This document shows positions 7,434 through 17,424 of a DNA stretch of 64,000 bases, piece by piece. Position 1 is the first letter of the stretch, and every line of letters starts with the position of its first letter. The notes under the pieces were generated by a model. It did no database searches. It was given only the letters and a program-made list of their open reading frames with translations, and was not told the DNA's origin. Made by a program: the position numbers and the translations under genes. Origin of the DNA: JADCRZ01 sp037718865 (GTDB lineage Bacteria; Bacteroidota; Bacteroidia; Chitinophagales; Chitinophagaceae); the NCBI GenBank assembly GCA_037718865.1, contig JBBJMP010000006.1, positions 124,001-188,000 on the forward strand. The letters are read 5' to 3'.

Positions 7434-9593
7434 ATGAAATACATCATCTTGATTTCTGGAATAGCGCTCCTTCAGGTAGTGGCTACAGAAAATTGTTTGG
7501 CTCAAAAAAAGGAGCTTGGTTATGATGAGATCTTTAAAGGGGCCCCAACAGGGATAATCCAGCCATTGCCGCTTTTTTCCCGTTGGCTGGATGATGATCA
7601 TTACCTCGAGTACCGCCCCGATGGCTCGAACCAGCAAAAGCTTATGCGCGTGGATGCTAAAACTGGAAAAGCCGTTATGTACAGTGCCGGGAAGGAGGAA
7701 GTAGTTGAGCCCACGGTATCCGTCCAAAGTGACGACGTATATTATGATTCAGGCAATGGAAGAGCAAGGCAACTTACCAGGTCGGCCGGAAAAGAAATAA
7801 ATCCCACACTGTCGGCGGATAATAAATGGGTGGCCTTTATCCGCAATAATAATTTGTTTGCAGTGGAAACAGCTACCGGGAGGGAGATTCAATTTACCAG
7901 AGATGGTTCGGAAACCGTGTATAACGGATATGCTTCCTGGGTGTATTTTGAAGAGATCCTTGGAAGGGCCTCCCGTTACAAAGCATTCTGGTGGAGCCCC
8001 GATAACAGGCACCTCTGTTTTATGCGCTTTGATGACACCGAGGTGCCCGTATTTCCCATTTATCATGCAGATGGGCAGCGTGGATTTCTTGAACGTCAGC
8101 ATTATCCCAAGGTTGGCGATAAAAATCCGCAAGTGAAAGTTGGAATGGTCTCCGTGGAGGATACAGTTGTTGTATGGAGTGATTTTAATGAAAAAGACGA
8201 TCAGTATTTCGGTGCTCCATTCTGGACGCCAGAAGGTGATCTATGGGTTCAATGGATGCCCAGGAGTCAGGATGAGCTGAAGATTTTTTCCGTAGAACTT
8301 AAAACCGGCCTGAAAAAAGAAATTTACAGGGAACAACAGAAAACATGGATTAGCCTGGATACCGAAGACAGGATACAGTTTCTTAAAGATGGAAAAGGTT
8401 TTGTGTTGAAAAGTGATAAAAGCGGCTGGAATCAATTATACCTGTATGATATGTCGGGCAAGCCGGTTAATAGAATTACCGACGGCAATTTCACTGTCAC
8501 CGAAATAATAAAAATCGATGAGAAGTCAGGGCTCATTTATCTTACGGCCAGACGCGAAAATTCGGCACGTACCGATTTCTACAAGGCGGGATTAAACGGA
8601 AAAGGATTGACGCGTTTATCTTTCGGTGAATTTACACATACGGTTAAACCATCACCGTCAGTGAAGTATTTTGTCAGTACATATTCTAACCAATCATCTC
8701 CCCCCAAGATGGCCCTGGTCAATGCAAAAGGAGAGCTGGTGCGCGAACTCGGCGATAGCAAAGGTTCCGGCTTTGATCAGTATAACCTTCCCAAAACCGA
8801 GATCGTCCGCATAAGATCTGCAGATGGATTGTTTGATTTGCCTATGTCAATCACCTACCCTATCCATTTTGACAGCACAAAAAAATACCCTGTGCTGGTA
8901 AGTATTTACGGAGGGCCGGATGCAGGAAGGATTTTTGATGTTTGGCCTAATGCAGCTAGTCCTGTTGCCTGGTGGGCCAGGGAGGGGCTGATACAGGTTA
9001 TTATGGACAATAGGAGTTCAGGTCATTTTGGAAAGATGGGCATGAATTATATTTACCGGCAACTGGGTAAATATGAGATAGAAGATTATATGCAATGCGC
9101 CCGTTGGTTAAAACAAAAGTCGTTTGTGGATGGGAGTAAAATTTGTATAACGGGTGGAAGTTTCGGCGGTTATCTTACCTGCATGGCTTTAACGTACGGA
9201 GCAGAAGAATTTACGCATGGCATAGCTAACTCTTCGGTTACAGGGTGGGAACTATATGATACGCATTATACGGAACGTTTCATGGATACTCCCCGGGAAA
9301 ACCCGGAAGGGTATAAAAATACTTCCGTTCTGAATTATGCCGAAAAGTATAAAGGTATGTTACGGATTGTGCATGGGACTACAGATGACAATGTGCATTT
9401 GCAGAATAGCATACAATTGATTAATAAACTGCAAGACCTGAAAAAACGTTTTGAATTTATGCTGTACCCTGGAGAACGGCATAGCATCGGAGCCAATAAC
9501 CCGGTAAAGGCTTTACACAACCGGCTTGAAGCGTACAGATTTTATTACCAGTACCTGCTTAACAAGCCCATGCCTGAAATATTTTGGGAATAG
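7434..9593 (+). CDS. Dipeptidyl peptidase IV family S9 serine peptidase
   Basis: A 719-residue exported peptidase with an N-terminal signal sequence (about residues 1-23), a beta-propeller domain (about 60-460) and a C-terminal alpha/beta hydrolase domain. The catalytic triad is visible: Ser576 in GGSFGGY, Asp651 in HGTTDDNVH, and His683 in PGERHS. The propeller carries the adjacent glutamates (VYFEEILG) that bind the substrate N-terminus in DPP IV. It probably removes N-terminal X-Pro or X-Ala dipeptides in the periplasm. The signal lacks a clear lipobox. It is separated from the upstream exporter by the word array at 7375-7433 and convergent with pcrA. Confidence 0.93.
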   Translation: MKYIILISGIALLQVVATENCLAQKKELGYDEIFKGAPTGIIQPLPLFSRWLDDDHYLEYRPDGSNQQKLMRVDAKTGKAVMYSAGKEEVVEPTVSVQSDDVYYDSGNGRARQLTRSAGKEINPTLSADNKWVAFIRNNNLFAVETATGREIQFTRDGSETVYNGYASWVYFEEILGRASRYKAFWWSPDNRHLCFMRFDDTEVPVFPIYHADGQRGFLERQHYPKVGDKNPQVKVGMVSVEDTVVVWSDFNEKDDQYFGAPFWTPEGDLWVQWMPRSQDELKIFSVELKTGLKKEIYREQQKTWISLDTEDRIQFLKDGKGFVLKSDKSGWNQLYLYDMSGKPVNRITDGNFTVTEIIKIDEKSGLIYLTARRENSARTDFYKAGLNGKGLTRLSFGEFTHTVKPSPSVKYFVSTYSNQSSPPKMALVNAKGELVRELGDSKGSGFDQYNLPKTEIVRIRSADGLFDLPMSITYPIHFDSTKKYPVLVSIYGGPDAGRIFDVWPNAASPVAWWAREGLIQVIMDNRSSGHFGKMGMNYIYRQLGKYEIEDYMQCARWLKQKSFVDGSKICITGGSFGGYLTCMALTYGAEEFTHGIANSSVTGWELYDTHYTERFMDTPRENPEGYKNTSVLNYAEKYKGMLRIVHGTTDDNVHLQNSIQLINKLQDLKKRFEFMLYPGERHSIGANNPVKALHNRLEAYRFYYQYLLNKPMPEIFWE

Positions 9594-9639
9594 GCGTTTT
9601 AAATTTTGCCGCATTGCGGCTACCCGTTGTAGCACAACG

Positions 9640-11988
9640 CTAACCAATGATCCGTAGCTTTGCGTAATTCAGCATTATTTTTTTCTCCCCGTTGTGTTCA
9701 AATTTTACGGTAGCAATCGGGTTGTGTGCGGCGCCTTCCATTTTGGTCACCTCTCCGAATCCAAATTTCTGGTGCTCTACTTTTTGTCCGGCCTGGAGGT
9801 TAGACGTATCGCTGGCTGCAAAATCCGGGCTTGGTACATGTTCGATGGTTTTTATAGCCGGTTTGGGAACATAAGACGTTTTGGTTTCTGTTTTTGATTC
9901 AGGTGGGCCATAGCGTTTCTCTGCCTGCGAAGCGCTGCCGAAGCCGCCACGCATGCGTTCAAAGGCATTTGAATCGCTCCAGCCAAAACCGCCCGAGTTA
10001 CGAATGCCGCCACCTGCAAAGCTGCGGTCAAGGTAGTTTTCCGGCAACTCATTCAGGAATCGGCTGGGTTCGTTCTGTTGCAGGCTTCCAAAACGGTAAC
10101 GGGCATTCGAATAAGTAAGCCATAATTTATGTTTGGCCCGGGTAATGGCCACGTAAAACAAGCGGCGTTCTTCTTCGAGCTCTTCCCGGGTATTGATAGA
10201 CATGGAACTGGGGAACAGGGTTTCTTCCAGTCCGCCTACAAATACCACCGGAAATTCGAGGCCCTTGGCAGAATGGATGGTCATGAGTTTTACCACGTCC
10301 GGATTTTTTTCTTTCTGATCCTGGTCAGTAAGAAGGGAGATATTCTGCAGGTAAGAACCCAGGCCCTTATCACCCACTTCACCATCTTCATTGCTGGGCG
10401 TTTCGGTAAATTCTTTTATTGAGTTCAGCAACTCTTGAACGTTTTCATATTTGGCCAGTCCTTCGGTGGTTTTGTCATTAAATAATTCCTTAACGATGTT
10501 GGTGCTTTTGCCTATCAGTACTGACACGTCGTAAGCGTTTTTCTTTAATAATTCGCTCTGGAACATTTTGATCATCAACACAAAATTTTCGATCGATTCC
10601 AAAGTGCCTGCCTTATATCCGAATTGGCTGGCCTGCTCAAGCACCTGCCACATAGAAATATTCTGTTCATTGGCGTTAAGCATGGCGCGGTCAACAGAGG
10701 TTTTACCTATGCCGCGGGCAGGAAAATTAATAATGCGTTTCAGGCCTTCTTCGTCGTGCGGGTTCACGACTACGCGCAGATAGGCCAGGAAATCCTTGAT
10801 CTCTTTGCGCTGATAAAAGCTTATGCCTCCGTAGATCCGGTAAGGAATATTCATCCGGCGCAGGCTTTCCTCGAAGCTCCGGCTTTGCGCGTTGGTGCGA
10901 TAGAGGATGGCAAATTCACTGTTGTGAAAATGGTAACGAAGCTTTTGTTCCTGTATGGTATCTGCAACAATTTTGCCCTCTTCATTATCGGTGGCTGTCC
11001 GCACCAGCCTGATCTTTTCGCCCTCCCCGTTTTCAGTCCACAGGGTTTTCGGCAGCTGGCTTTTATTGTGTGCGATCACATCGTTAGCTACGTTCAGGAT
11101 ACTTTGGGTGCTCCGGTAGTTCTGCTCCAGCTTGATCACTTTAACGTCGTCATAATCTTTCTGAAACTGCAGAATATTCTGGATGGTTGCTCCGCGGAAG
11201 CTATAAATACTCTGCGCATCATCACCGACCACACATACGTTTTCGTGCACGGCCCCCAATAATTTAATGATCTCGTACTGTGAAGGATTGGTATCCTGGT
11301 ATTCGTCAATCAAAATATATTTGAACTTATACTGGTATTTATGCAGGGCATCCGGGTAATTTTTCAGCAGCTGAAAAAATTTTAATAACAGGTCGTCAAA
11401 GTCCATAGCGCCGTTCCTAAAACAACGCTTGACATATGCTTCGTAGATCTGTGCAATAGCAGGCCTGTTGCTGCGCATATCTTCCTGCTGGATATAATAA
11501 TCGTTGGCATAAGCTTCCGCCCCTACGAGGGCGTTCTTAGCTGCCGAAATACGATTATACACCGTGCCTGGTTTATAATGTTTGTCATCCAGGTTTAATT
11601 CATTAATCACCGTTTTTACGACGCTTTTGGCGTCGTCAGTATCGTAGATGGTGAAATTGTTGGGATAGCCAAGCCGGGGTGCTTCTTTTCTCAGGATGCG
11701 TGCAAATACCGAATGAAAGGTGCCTATGTACAGGTTTCTTGCTTCATTGTTCCCCAGGATCTTTTCAACCCGTTCCTTCATTTCCGCAGCAGCCTTATTG
11801 GTAAATGTCAGAGCCAGTATATTAAACGCGTCAATGCCCAAATGCGCCATCAGGTGGACGATACGGGTGGTAAGCACTTTTGTTTTACCACTGCCCGCCC
11901 CCGCCACAATCATTATGGGACCGTCTGTCTGGAGCACGGCTTCTTTCTGTGGCTCATTTAATCCCTTGAGGTATTCATAATCAAACAT
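9640..11988 (-). CDS. pcrA: ATP-dependent DNA helicase, UvrD/PcrA family
   Basis: A 782-residue superfamily 1A 3'-5' DNA helicase for repair and replication restart. Motifs are in order: Q-motif LNEPQKEAV at about 10-18, Walker A VAGAGSGKT, Ia TFTNKAAAEM, II ILIDEYQDTN, III VVGDDAQSIYSFRGA, IV EQNYRST, V TIHSAKGLEFPVVF and VI RRLFYVAITRAKH. The C-terminal 60 residues form the PcrA/UvrD Tudor-like segment (GQKVEHQKFGFGEV). Length fits. It is a single-gene unit on the minus strand between convergent DPP IV and a divergent small gene. Confidence 0.96.
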   Translation of the reverse strand: MFDYEYLKGLNEPQKEAVLQTDGPIMIVAGAGSGKTKVLTTRIVHLMAHLGIDAFNILALTFTNKAAAEMKERVEKILGNNEARNLYIGTFHSVFARILRKEAPRLGYPNNFTIYDTDDAKSVVKTVINELNLDDKHYKPGTVYNRISAAKNALVGAEAYANDYYIQQEDMRSNRPAIAQIYEAYVKRCFRNGAMDFDDLLLKFFQLLKNYPDALHKYQYKFKYILIDEYQDTNPSQYEIIKLLGAVHENVCVVGDDAQSIYSFRGATIQNILQFQKDYDDVKVIKLEQNYRSTQSILNVANDVIAHNKSQLPKTLWTENGEGEKIRLVRTATDNEEGKIVADTIQEQKLRYHFHNSEFAILYRTNAQSRSFEESLRRMNIPYRIYGGISFYQRKEIKDFLAYLRVVVNPHDEEGLKRIINFPARGIGKTSVDRAMLNANEQNISMWQVLEQASQFGYKAGTLESIENFVLMIKMFQSELLKKNAYDVSVLIGKSTNIVKELFNDKTTEGLAKYENVQELLNSIKEFTETPSNEDGEVGDKGLGSYLQNISLLTDQDQKEKNPDVVKLMTIHSAKGLEFPVVFVGGLEETLFPSSMSINTREELEEERRLFYVAITRAKHKLWLTYSNARYRFGSLQQNEPSRFLNELPENYLDRSFAGGGIRNSGGFGWSDSNAFERMRGGFGSASQAEKRYGPPESKTETKTSYVPKPAIKTIEHVPSPDFAASDTSNLQAGQKVEHQKFGFGEVTKMEGAAHNPIATVKFEHNGEKKIMLNYAKLRIIG

Positions 11989-12041
11989 ACTGCTAAGTTA
12001 CGAAGCAGGGAGCGGAGGTAGAAGGGTGGTGGAAAATATTT

Positions 12042-12503
12042 ATGACGAAACCGCTAAACGACAAGACAGCTGTTGCATTTTTAAAATTTTGTAATTACCT
12101 TTTAGAATATACACACACTAATGTGGCACATTTAAACCCGGATTTTTACCTAAACGCCACCAAGTGGAAGTTGATCATTTACAAAGCACAAACTAAATAC
12201 AAAAACGGGCAGACATCCTGGTACGAAATGGATATGCTAGAAGACGTGAATAAGAAAAATGAAACATTCTTATTTTTAGGTAATGATACTGTTGCCGTAA
12301 GAATCAATTTTACAATGGGCCTTATAGACACTTCTTATTATAGAAAAAACGAAGATACTATCTTTTCAAGGCCGCCCGGGCCAGATACCTTACTTATTGA
12401 AACACTGACCAAAGACTCTCTTATCTTAATGAAAAGAGAAACCGATGCAGAAAAGACAACTGTCTATAATTATCATTATGCGAAAGCCGTAAAGGGCAAT
12501 TAG
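12042..12503 (+). CDS. Hypothetical protein, possibly lipocalin-like
   Basis: A 153-residue protein that I do not recognise with confidence. From about residue 45 it has a pattern common in small Bacteroidetes lipocalin-like proteins: a TKWKLIIYKA strand, then alternating beta-strands with FLFLGNDTV and TLLIETLTKDSLILMKRET, ending NYHYAKA. No signal peptide or lipobox is seen, and the first 35 residues (FLKFCNYLLEY) look atypical for the family, so a truncated or altered N-terminus is possible. The gene is AT-richer than its neighbours. It begins 53 bp from the divergent pcrA start and converges on the lipoprotein gene at 12575. Confidence 0.55.
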   Translation: MTKPLNDKTAVAFLKFCNYLLEYTHTNVAHLNPDFYLNATKWKLIIYKAQTKYKNGQTSWYEMDMLEDVNKKNETFLFLGNDTVAVRINFTMGLIDTSYYRKNEDTIFSRPPGPDTLLIETLTKDSLILMKRETDAEKTTVYNYHYAKAVKGN

Positions 12504-12574
12504 GGAAAGAGGTATTGCTTACGCCACGTTAAACCACATCCCTGAAGTCTCAGAAGAAATATACAAATCCGGTG

Positions 12575-13183
12575 TCATTTACTTCGCTGCCTGATCAACT
12601 CTTCAAGTGTTTCGCGCTTCTGCTTATTGGTAAACAGCTTATACATTTCCGGGCCCTTGCCGGATGCATCCACATCAATGCTGCTGGGTATGCCATTATA
12701 AGGACCAAGGATTTTTGAGTCGGCATTTGCGCTTAGCTTTTTGATGGAAAACGGTGCAATGAAATAGCTTTTGGATTCATCGCTTGCGTTTTGTCCAAGC
12801 ATCAGCTTCTGTGTGCTGTCAATGATATGATCTACCTGCTCGCCACTCAGGTTGGTGGCCATGCCGGTGCTTCCATATCTGACCAATCCACCGATCAGGG
12901 TGTCGCGCTTCAGATTAAGCACATAATGCCCGGCCTCGTTCACCTCGTAGGTTTTATCGCCGTCTGGACTTTGAACGGTCAAGGTCTGTTTATCCCCCCC
13001 GTCCACCACAATCTCTTTCTCGTTATGCGTGTTCCCGGGTTCCAGCTTGATATTTTTAGAATCACTTTCATTTACCGTTAACTTGCCGCTGGCCATGATC
13101 AAAACCTTTTTGCTCCCGCCACCGGAGCATGCGCTGCATGCAGCCAGAATGATTATTCCTAGTGCAAGTTTACCTTGTTTCAT
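12575..13183 (-). CDS. Hypothetical lipoprotein
   Basis: A 202-residue predicted lipoprotein. The N-terminus has a short charged stretch, a hydrophobic core and a lipobox-like LAACSAC, so it should be acylated at one of the cysteines near residue 16-19 and anchored in the outer membrane or periplasm. The following GGGSKK tether leads to a beta-rich region with repeated short charged strands (SPDGDKTYEVNEAGHYVLNL). No known domain is recognised. It lies downstream of superoxide dismutase on the same strand, separated by a heptamer array ending 13 bp before its ATG. Confidence 0.7.
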   Translation of the reverse strand: MKQGKLALGIIILAACSACSGGGSKKVLIMASGKLTVNESDSKNIKLEPGNTHNEKEIVVDGGDKQTLTVQSPDGDKTYEVNEAGHYVLNLKRDTLIGGLVRYGSTGMATNLSGEQVDHIIDSTQKLMLGQNASDESKSYFIAPFSIKKLSANADSKILGPYNGIPSSIDVDASGKGPEMYKLFTNKQKRETLEELIRQRSK

Positions 13184-13196
13184 AAATAATTGATTT

Positions 13197-13272
13197 GGAG
13201 TTCGGGGTTCGGAGTTCAGGATTCAACGTTCGGAGTTCAGAAAGCTTAGTTTGCCTTGAACTCCGAACTTTG
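13197..13272 (-). repeat. Heptamer array with an 11-bp hairpin between sod and the lipoprotein gene
   Basis: Six consecutive 7-bp words end in TTC on the plus strand (GGAGTTC at 13197, 13211 and 13232, with variants between them), running from 13197 to 13238. Opposite words follow at 13257-13272. TTCGGAGTTCA at 13229-13239 pairs exactly with 13257-13267. In the direction of transcription the order is sod stop, GTTC words, loop, GAAC words, then the next ATG, as also seen upstream of gldH. Confidence 0.75.
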
Positions 13273-13277
13273 AAGTC

Positions 13278-13883
13278 TTATAATGCATCTTCATAACGCT
13301 TTCCGGCAACTTCCCAGTTTATCACATTCCAGAAAGCTGCCAGGTAATCGGCACGACGGTTCTGGTATTTGAGATAATAAGCATGTTCCCAAACGTCGAT
13401 ACCAATGATTGGGGTTCCCTTTACTTCAGCTACATCCATTAAAGGATTATCCTGGTTAGGTGTCGAACTGATAACCAGTTTGCCATCCTGTTCTATAAGC
13501 CAGGCCCAGCCACTTCCAAAACGGGTTAAACCGGCCTGGTTCATTTTTTCTTTGAACTGATCAAATCCTCCCAATTCAGCTTCAATGGAAGCTGCCAGTT
13601 TACCGGTTGGTTTACCTGAGCTATTGGAAATAAGGCTTTCCCAAAAGAAAGTATGGTTCCAGTGACCGCCGCCATTATTGCGAACCGCCGGACTGATCTT
13701 ACCGGCTTCGGCTACCAGTTCTTCCAGAGATTTATTTTCATGATCAGTGCCGGCAATGGCTTTATTCAAGTTATCCACATAAGCCTGATGGTGTTTACCA
13801 TGGTGAACTTGCATGGTTGCTGCGTCTATATGAGGTTCCAATGCTTCGGGTGCATATGGTAAAGCAGGTAGTGTAAATGCCAT
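13278..13883 (-). CDS. Superoxide dismutase (Fe/Mn family)
   Basis: A 201-residue cytoplasmic enzyme that dismutates superoxide to hydrogen peroxide and oxygen. The metal ligands are visible: His27 (MQVHHGKHHQAY), the second His in NNGGGHWNHTFFW, and Asp and His in the DVWEHAYYLKYQ motif. The N-terminal FTLPALPYAPEALEPHID is canonical. Length is normal and there is no signal peptide. Iron and manganese forms cannot be separated safely by eye. A good -7 promoter box lies upstream at 13933. Confidence 0.95.
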   Translation of the reverse strand: MAFTLPALPYAPEALEPHIDAATMQVHHGKHHQAYVDNLNKAIAGTDHENKSLEELVAEAGKISPAVRNNGGGHWNHTFFWESLISNSSGKPTGKLAASIEAELGGFDQFKEKMNQAGLTRFGSGWAWLIEQDGKLVISSTPNQDNPLMDVAEVKGTPIIGIDVWEHAYYLKYQNRRADYLAAFWNVINWEVAGKRYEDAL

Positions 13884-13932
13884 AGATATTTAATTTTTGT
13901 TTTTTTTTGTAATAACCTGTATGTAAGGACGA

Positions 13933-13965
13933 CAAAATTACAATCTTATACTTAAATAATTCACA
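13933..13965 (-). promoter_or_regulatory. Candidate promoter of sod
   Basis: On the minus strand the -7 box TAATTTTG (13940-13933) matches TAnnTTTG exactly, and TGTG (13965-13962) sits 21 bp upstream in the -33 position, one base off TTTG. The predicted transcript start would leave a leader of about 43 nt before the ATG at 13883. Confidence 0.5.
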
Positions 13966-14303
13966 GAGCCGCAATTAATTAAAAGAAATATCAATGAACT
14001 GGTCAATACCGTTTCAGCTTGATTCTTTTTTGCATCACGCAGTTTAAAATCTTTGCTTTTGTATTAATCAGGTGGTGATTTTAGTATAAACTTGTGTAGG
14101 TTTCATTAACAGCGCAATTCTTTAACTGTTTTACCTTTTCACCACACTGAGCAGCTATTTAATATAATTGCGGGTCTGAAGAAGTAAGTTAGTCGGCACC
14201 TGTAATTGTATTATTAATGGTTGAAGAAATATATTGACAGGCATACTGCTCTACGAAGGTGCTTAATTCAATGTTTTTTTATTCACTTATAAAGCTAACA
14301 ATC
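13966..14303. other. Intergenic region between sod and susC
   Basis: This AT-rich spacer separates the divergent sod and susC genes. I see no ORF, tRNA or clear repeat. Near-matches to the -7 box occur (for example TAAACTTG and TAGGTTTC around 14090-14105) but none has a convincing -33 partner. The susC leader may therefore be long (roughly 200 nt), and its promoter is not resolved. Confidence 0.4.
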
Positions 14304-17300
14304 ATGAGAAAAGTTTTCGGAACAGCCTGTGTATTTCTAATTATAGGTTTTCCGTTTGTCGTTTTAGGTCAGCTCAGACAAATAACGGGGAGGGTAATCA
14401 ATGAAAGAAGCGAGCCGGTCTCCTCAGCGACAATTCTGGTAAAGGGTACGGTAACCGGAGTTTCTGCTGACGAAAACGGCCGGTTTTCTATAAGTGCTGA
14501 TCCTGACGCAGTGCTCGTTATTTCTTCCACTGGTTTTGAATCAAAGGAAGTTCGCGCACGTAGTTCCGGAAATCTTACAGTCACCCTGATCAGCACACAA
14601 GGTTTAACTGAAGTAGTGGTGACCGCATTGGGAGTAAGACAGGAGAAAAAAGCACTTGGATATGCGGTGCAGGAAGTAAATGCAAGGGAATTAACCAAAG
14701 GAAGGGACAATAATATCATTACGGGTTTGCAGGGTAAGGTGGCCGGTGTAAATATCACCAGTTCGGGAGGCGCACCAGGGGCAGGAACGAGCATCATCAT
14801 CCGCGGAATTACTTCATTATCACCTGGCCAGAGTAACCAGCCTCTTTTTGTCATAGACGGCATACCGGTTAATAACAGTACGTTCACAGGGGCGGTTCTT
14901 CCCAGTGCAGGCTCTAACTCATTGTTTCAGGCTAATGGCCAGACAGCTCAGGCTGCCGGTGAACAATTTTCCTTTTCTAACCGGGTGATGGACATTAACC
15001 CGGAAGACATTGAATCGGTTTCCATACTGAAAGGAGCCGGAGCCACCGCGCTTTACGGGCTGCAGGCAGCGAACGGGGTTATCATCATAACCACAAAGAA
15101 AGGAAGCGCCGGGGCTGTAAAAATTAATGTAAGTTCTTCGGTCGGATTCGACAAGGTTTTAAAATATCCGGAAATTCAACGCTCTTACAGGGAAGGCTTT
15201 GGCGGGCGGTTACGCTACAATGCTGATGGATCACCGTTGCGATTCCAGTCTTTTGGACCGCCCATTGGTCCTAATGATAAGGTGTATGAAAATTTCCGTG
15301 ATTTTTTTCAGACCGGCACAAGGATTACCAATACCGTTAATGTTGCAGGCGGCACTGAAAAATCTACTTATTACACTTCCTTTTCCCAATTCAACCAGAG
15401 TGGCATTGTGCCAGGCTCTGATTACAAAAGATACACGTTTAAATTAAGCGGCACTGCTGCGCTTAGCCCAAAATTCTCCGTGTTTGGATCTGCCAATTTT
15501 ATTACGGGCGGCGGAACCAAGCCATCAGCGGGTGATAAAGGCGTAATGTCTGACCTCTCTTACTTTGCCACAACAGTAGATGTGAATAATTATATCTACC
15601 CTGACGGATCTATGAAGAGTTATTCACCCGGCATATTGGATAATCCGGTATATGCTGCCAGGTACAGTACATTAAAAGACAGGGTTAACCGGTTTATCGG
15701 TAACATCGGCTTTACCTATACTATGTTACCCTGGCTGAAGCTGGATTATAAATTGGGCGGCGACTATTACGCAGATTCTAGGACGAGGATAGTACCAGGG
15801 CCCCGGTTCGAGGGCGATCCTACCACGCTTGACCTGGCATTGGGTGTAGGCGGGTTTATTACCGAAGACAGGATAACGTTCAAAGACATCACTTCCAACT
15901 TATTCCTGACAGCAAACAAAGATCTGAATGAAGACCTGAACCTGAATGTGCTGGTAGGTAATTCTATCCAGAGCACCCGTAGCGATGCGGTCAACACAAG
16001 AGGGGAACGATTTGCGCTTCCTTTCTTTTATGACCTGAGTAATACGGCCAATATCTTCGCCTCGCGCGCTGAAACCCGGAGAAATATCGTGGGTGCATTT
16101 GGGGATGTTAAATTGGCGTTCCGCAACGCCCTGTTCCTCAATGTGACGGGAAGAAATGATTGGAGCACTACCCTTCCGGTAGAAAACAGGTCATTCTTCT
16201 ATCCTTCTGTGAGTTTAAGCTATGTGTTTTCAGATTTGCATCATCTTGCTAATGATGTGTTCAGTTATGGTAAGGCGCGTATTTCCTATGCAACGGTTGG
16301 TAAAGATGCGCCCCCCTTTTACAACGGCCCCTATTTTACTTCAGCTAACAATTTTCCGTTTAATAATGTCCCGGGTTTTGTCAGGGTCATTGAATATTCA
16401 GATCCCAACCTGAAACCGGAAAAAGTAAAAAACCTTGAGTTTGGGACTGAATTGAAATTCTTCAAAAGCCGTTTAGGCCTCGACCTTACCTATTACAAGA
16501 CAAACAGCGTAGACCAGATTATTCCGGTTCCTATTTCTTACGTAACAGGCTACTCCTTTTATAATACCAATGCAGGAGAGATCCAGAACCAGGGTGTTGA
16601 AGTGCTGTTATCCGGAAAAGTCATCAATACCCGTTCGTTCTCCTGGGATGTGGCTTTAAATTGGTCCATGAACAGAAGTAAGGTACTTTCTATCAAGGAA
16701 GGCATCAATGAGATCATTTTCAACAATTATGAAAGGATCATAAACAAGCTGGTCCCTAATGGAAGCGCCGGTGATCTTTGGGGAAGAAAGCATGCACGTG
16801 ATAGCCAGGGAAATCTTATCATAGATGCAAACGGTTACCCCGGCATTACCCAGAATATTGTAAAAGTTGGCAATGCATTTCCCGACTGGCAATCAGGCCT
16901 TACCAATACGTTCAAATATAATGGCTTAACCTTGTCAGTGTTGCTGGAATACCGTAAGGGCGGAGACGTGCACGACGTGAGTATGCGTAACGCCATACGC
17001 AATGGCGTGCTTAAGATTACGGAGAACCGGTATAAGCAGGTATTGTTTACGGGGGTGTTGGTGGACGGAAAGGCAAATACCAAACCGGTGCAGCTTGATG
17101 ATAATTTTTACCGGACAGAAAATTATTTTAACGGTGCTGCGGAGGTGATCCTGCAGGATGCTTCCTGGTTGCGCTTACGTAATGTAAATCTTAGTTACGA
17201 ACTGCCTGTCCAATTGATCAGGCGCTCCGGTTTCATTAAAGGCGTTACCGTTTCTGCCATCGCAAACAACCTTTTATTATGGACCCCTTTCTCCGGGTAT

Positions 17301-17408
17301 GATCCGGAAGGAAGCAGCTTTGGATCGGGAAGCAATTCGTTTGGCTATATGGGTTATAATATTCCATTGTCCAGCAATGCCAGCTTTAGTGTAAATGTCA
17401 ATTTCTAA
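14304..17408 (+). CDS. SusC/RagA-family TonB-linked outer membrane protein
   Basis: A roughly 1034-residue outer-membrane receptor. After the signal peptide (MRKVFGTACVFLIIG, ending VLGQ) comes a CarboxypepD_reg-like domain (QITGRVINERSEPVSSATIL, about residues 25-105). The TonB-dependent plug follows (LGYAVQEVNARELTKG and the VLIKG-like SILKGAGATALYG), then the 22-strand barrel, ending in a C-terminal beta-strand SFSVNVNF. The open frame extends upstream to 14259, but ATG 14304 gives the proper signal peptide. It imports glycans or peptides with its SusD partner, which starts 16 bp downstream. No hydrolase, sigma or anti-sigma gene is attached, so the substrate is unknown. Confidence 0.93.
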   Translation: MRKVFGTACVFLIIGFPFVVLGQLRQITGRVINERSEPVSSATILVKGTVTGVSADENGRFSISADPDAVLVISSTGFESKEVRARSSGNLTVTLISTQGLTEVVVTALGVRQEKKALGYAVQEVNARELTKGRDNNIITGLQGKVAGVNITSSGGAPGAGTSIIIRGITSLSPGQSNQPLFVIDGIPVNNSTFTGAVLPSAGSNSLFQANGQTAQAAGEQFSFSNRVMDINPEDIESVSILKGAGATALYGLQAANGVIIITTKKGSAGAVKINVSSSVGFDKVLKYPEIQRSYREGFGGRLRYNADGSPLRFQSFGPPIGPNDKVYENFRDFFQTGTRITNTVNVAGGTEKSTYYTSFSQFNQSGIVPGSDYKRYTFKLSGTAALSPKFSVFGSANFITGGGTKPSAGDKGVMSDLSYFATTVDVNNYIYPDGSMKSYSPGILDNPVYAARYSTLKDRVNRFIGNIGFTYTMLPWLKLDYKLGGDYYADSRTRIVPGPRFEGDPTTLDLALGVGGFITEDRITFKDITSNLFLTANKDLNEDLNLNVLVGNSIQSTRSDAVNTRGERFALPFFYDLSNTANIFASRAETRRNIVGAFGDVKLAFRNALFLNVTGRNDWSTTLPVENRSFFYPSVSLSYVFSDLHHLANDVFSYGKARISYATVGKDAPPFYNGPYFTSANNFPFNNVPGFVRVIEYSDPNLKPEKVKNLEFGTELKFFKSRLGLDLTYYKTNSVDQIIPVPISYVTGYSFYNTNAGEIQNQGVEVLLSGKVINTRSFSWDVALNWSMNRSKVLSIKEGINEIIFNNYERIINKLVPNGSAGDLWGRKHARDSQGNLIIDANGYPGITQNIVKVGNAFPDWQSGLTNTFKYNGLTLSVLLEYRKGGDVHDVSMRNAIRNGVLKITENRYKQVLFTGVLVDGKANTKPVQLDDNFYRTENYFNGAAEVILQDASWLRLRNVNLSYELPVQLIRRSGFIKGVTVSAIANNLLLWTPFSGYDPEGSSFGSGSNSFGYMGYNIPLSSNASFSVNVNF

Positions 17409-17424
17409 TTATAAAAAAAGGAAA

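Noticed and set aside
9600..9640. Small GCCGCATTGCGGC hairpin between DPP IV and pcrA genes
   Set aside because: Only a 5-bp stem and no T-run; too weak to call a terminator.
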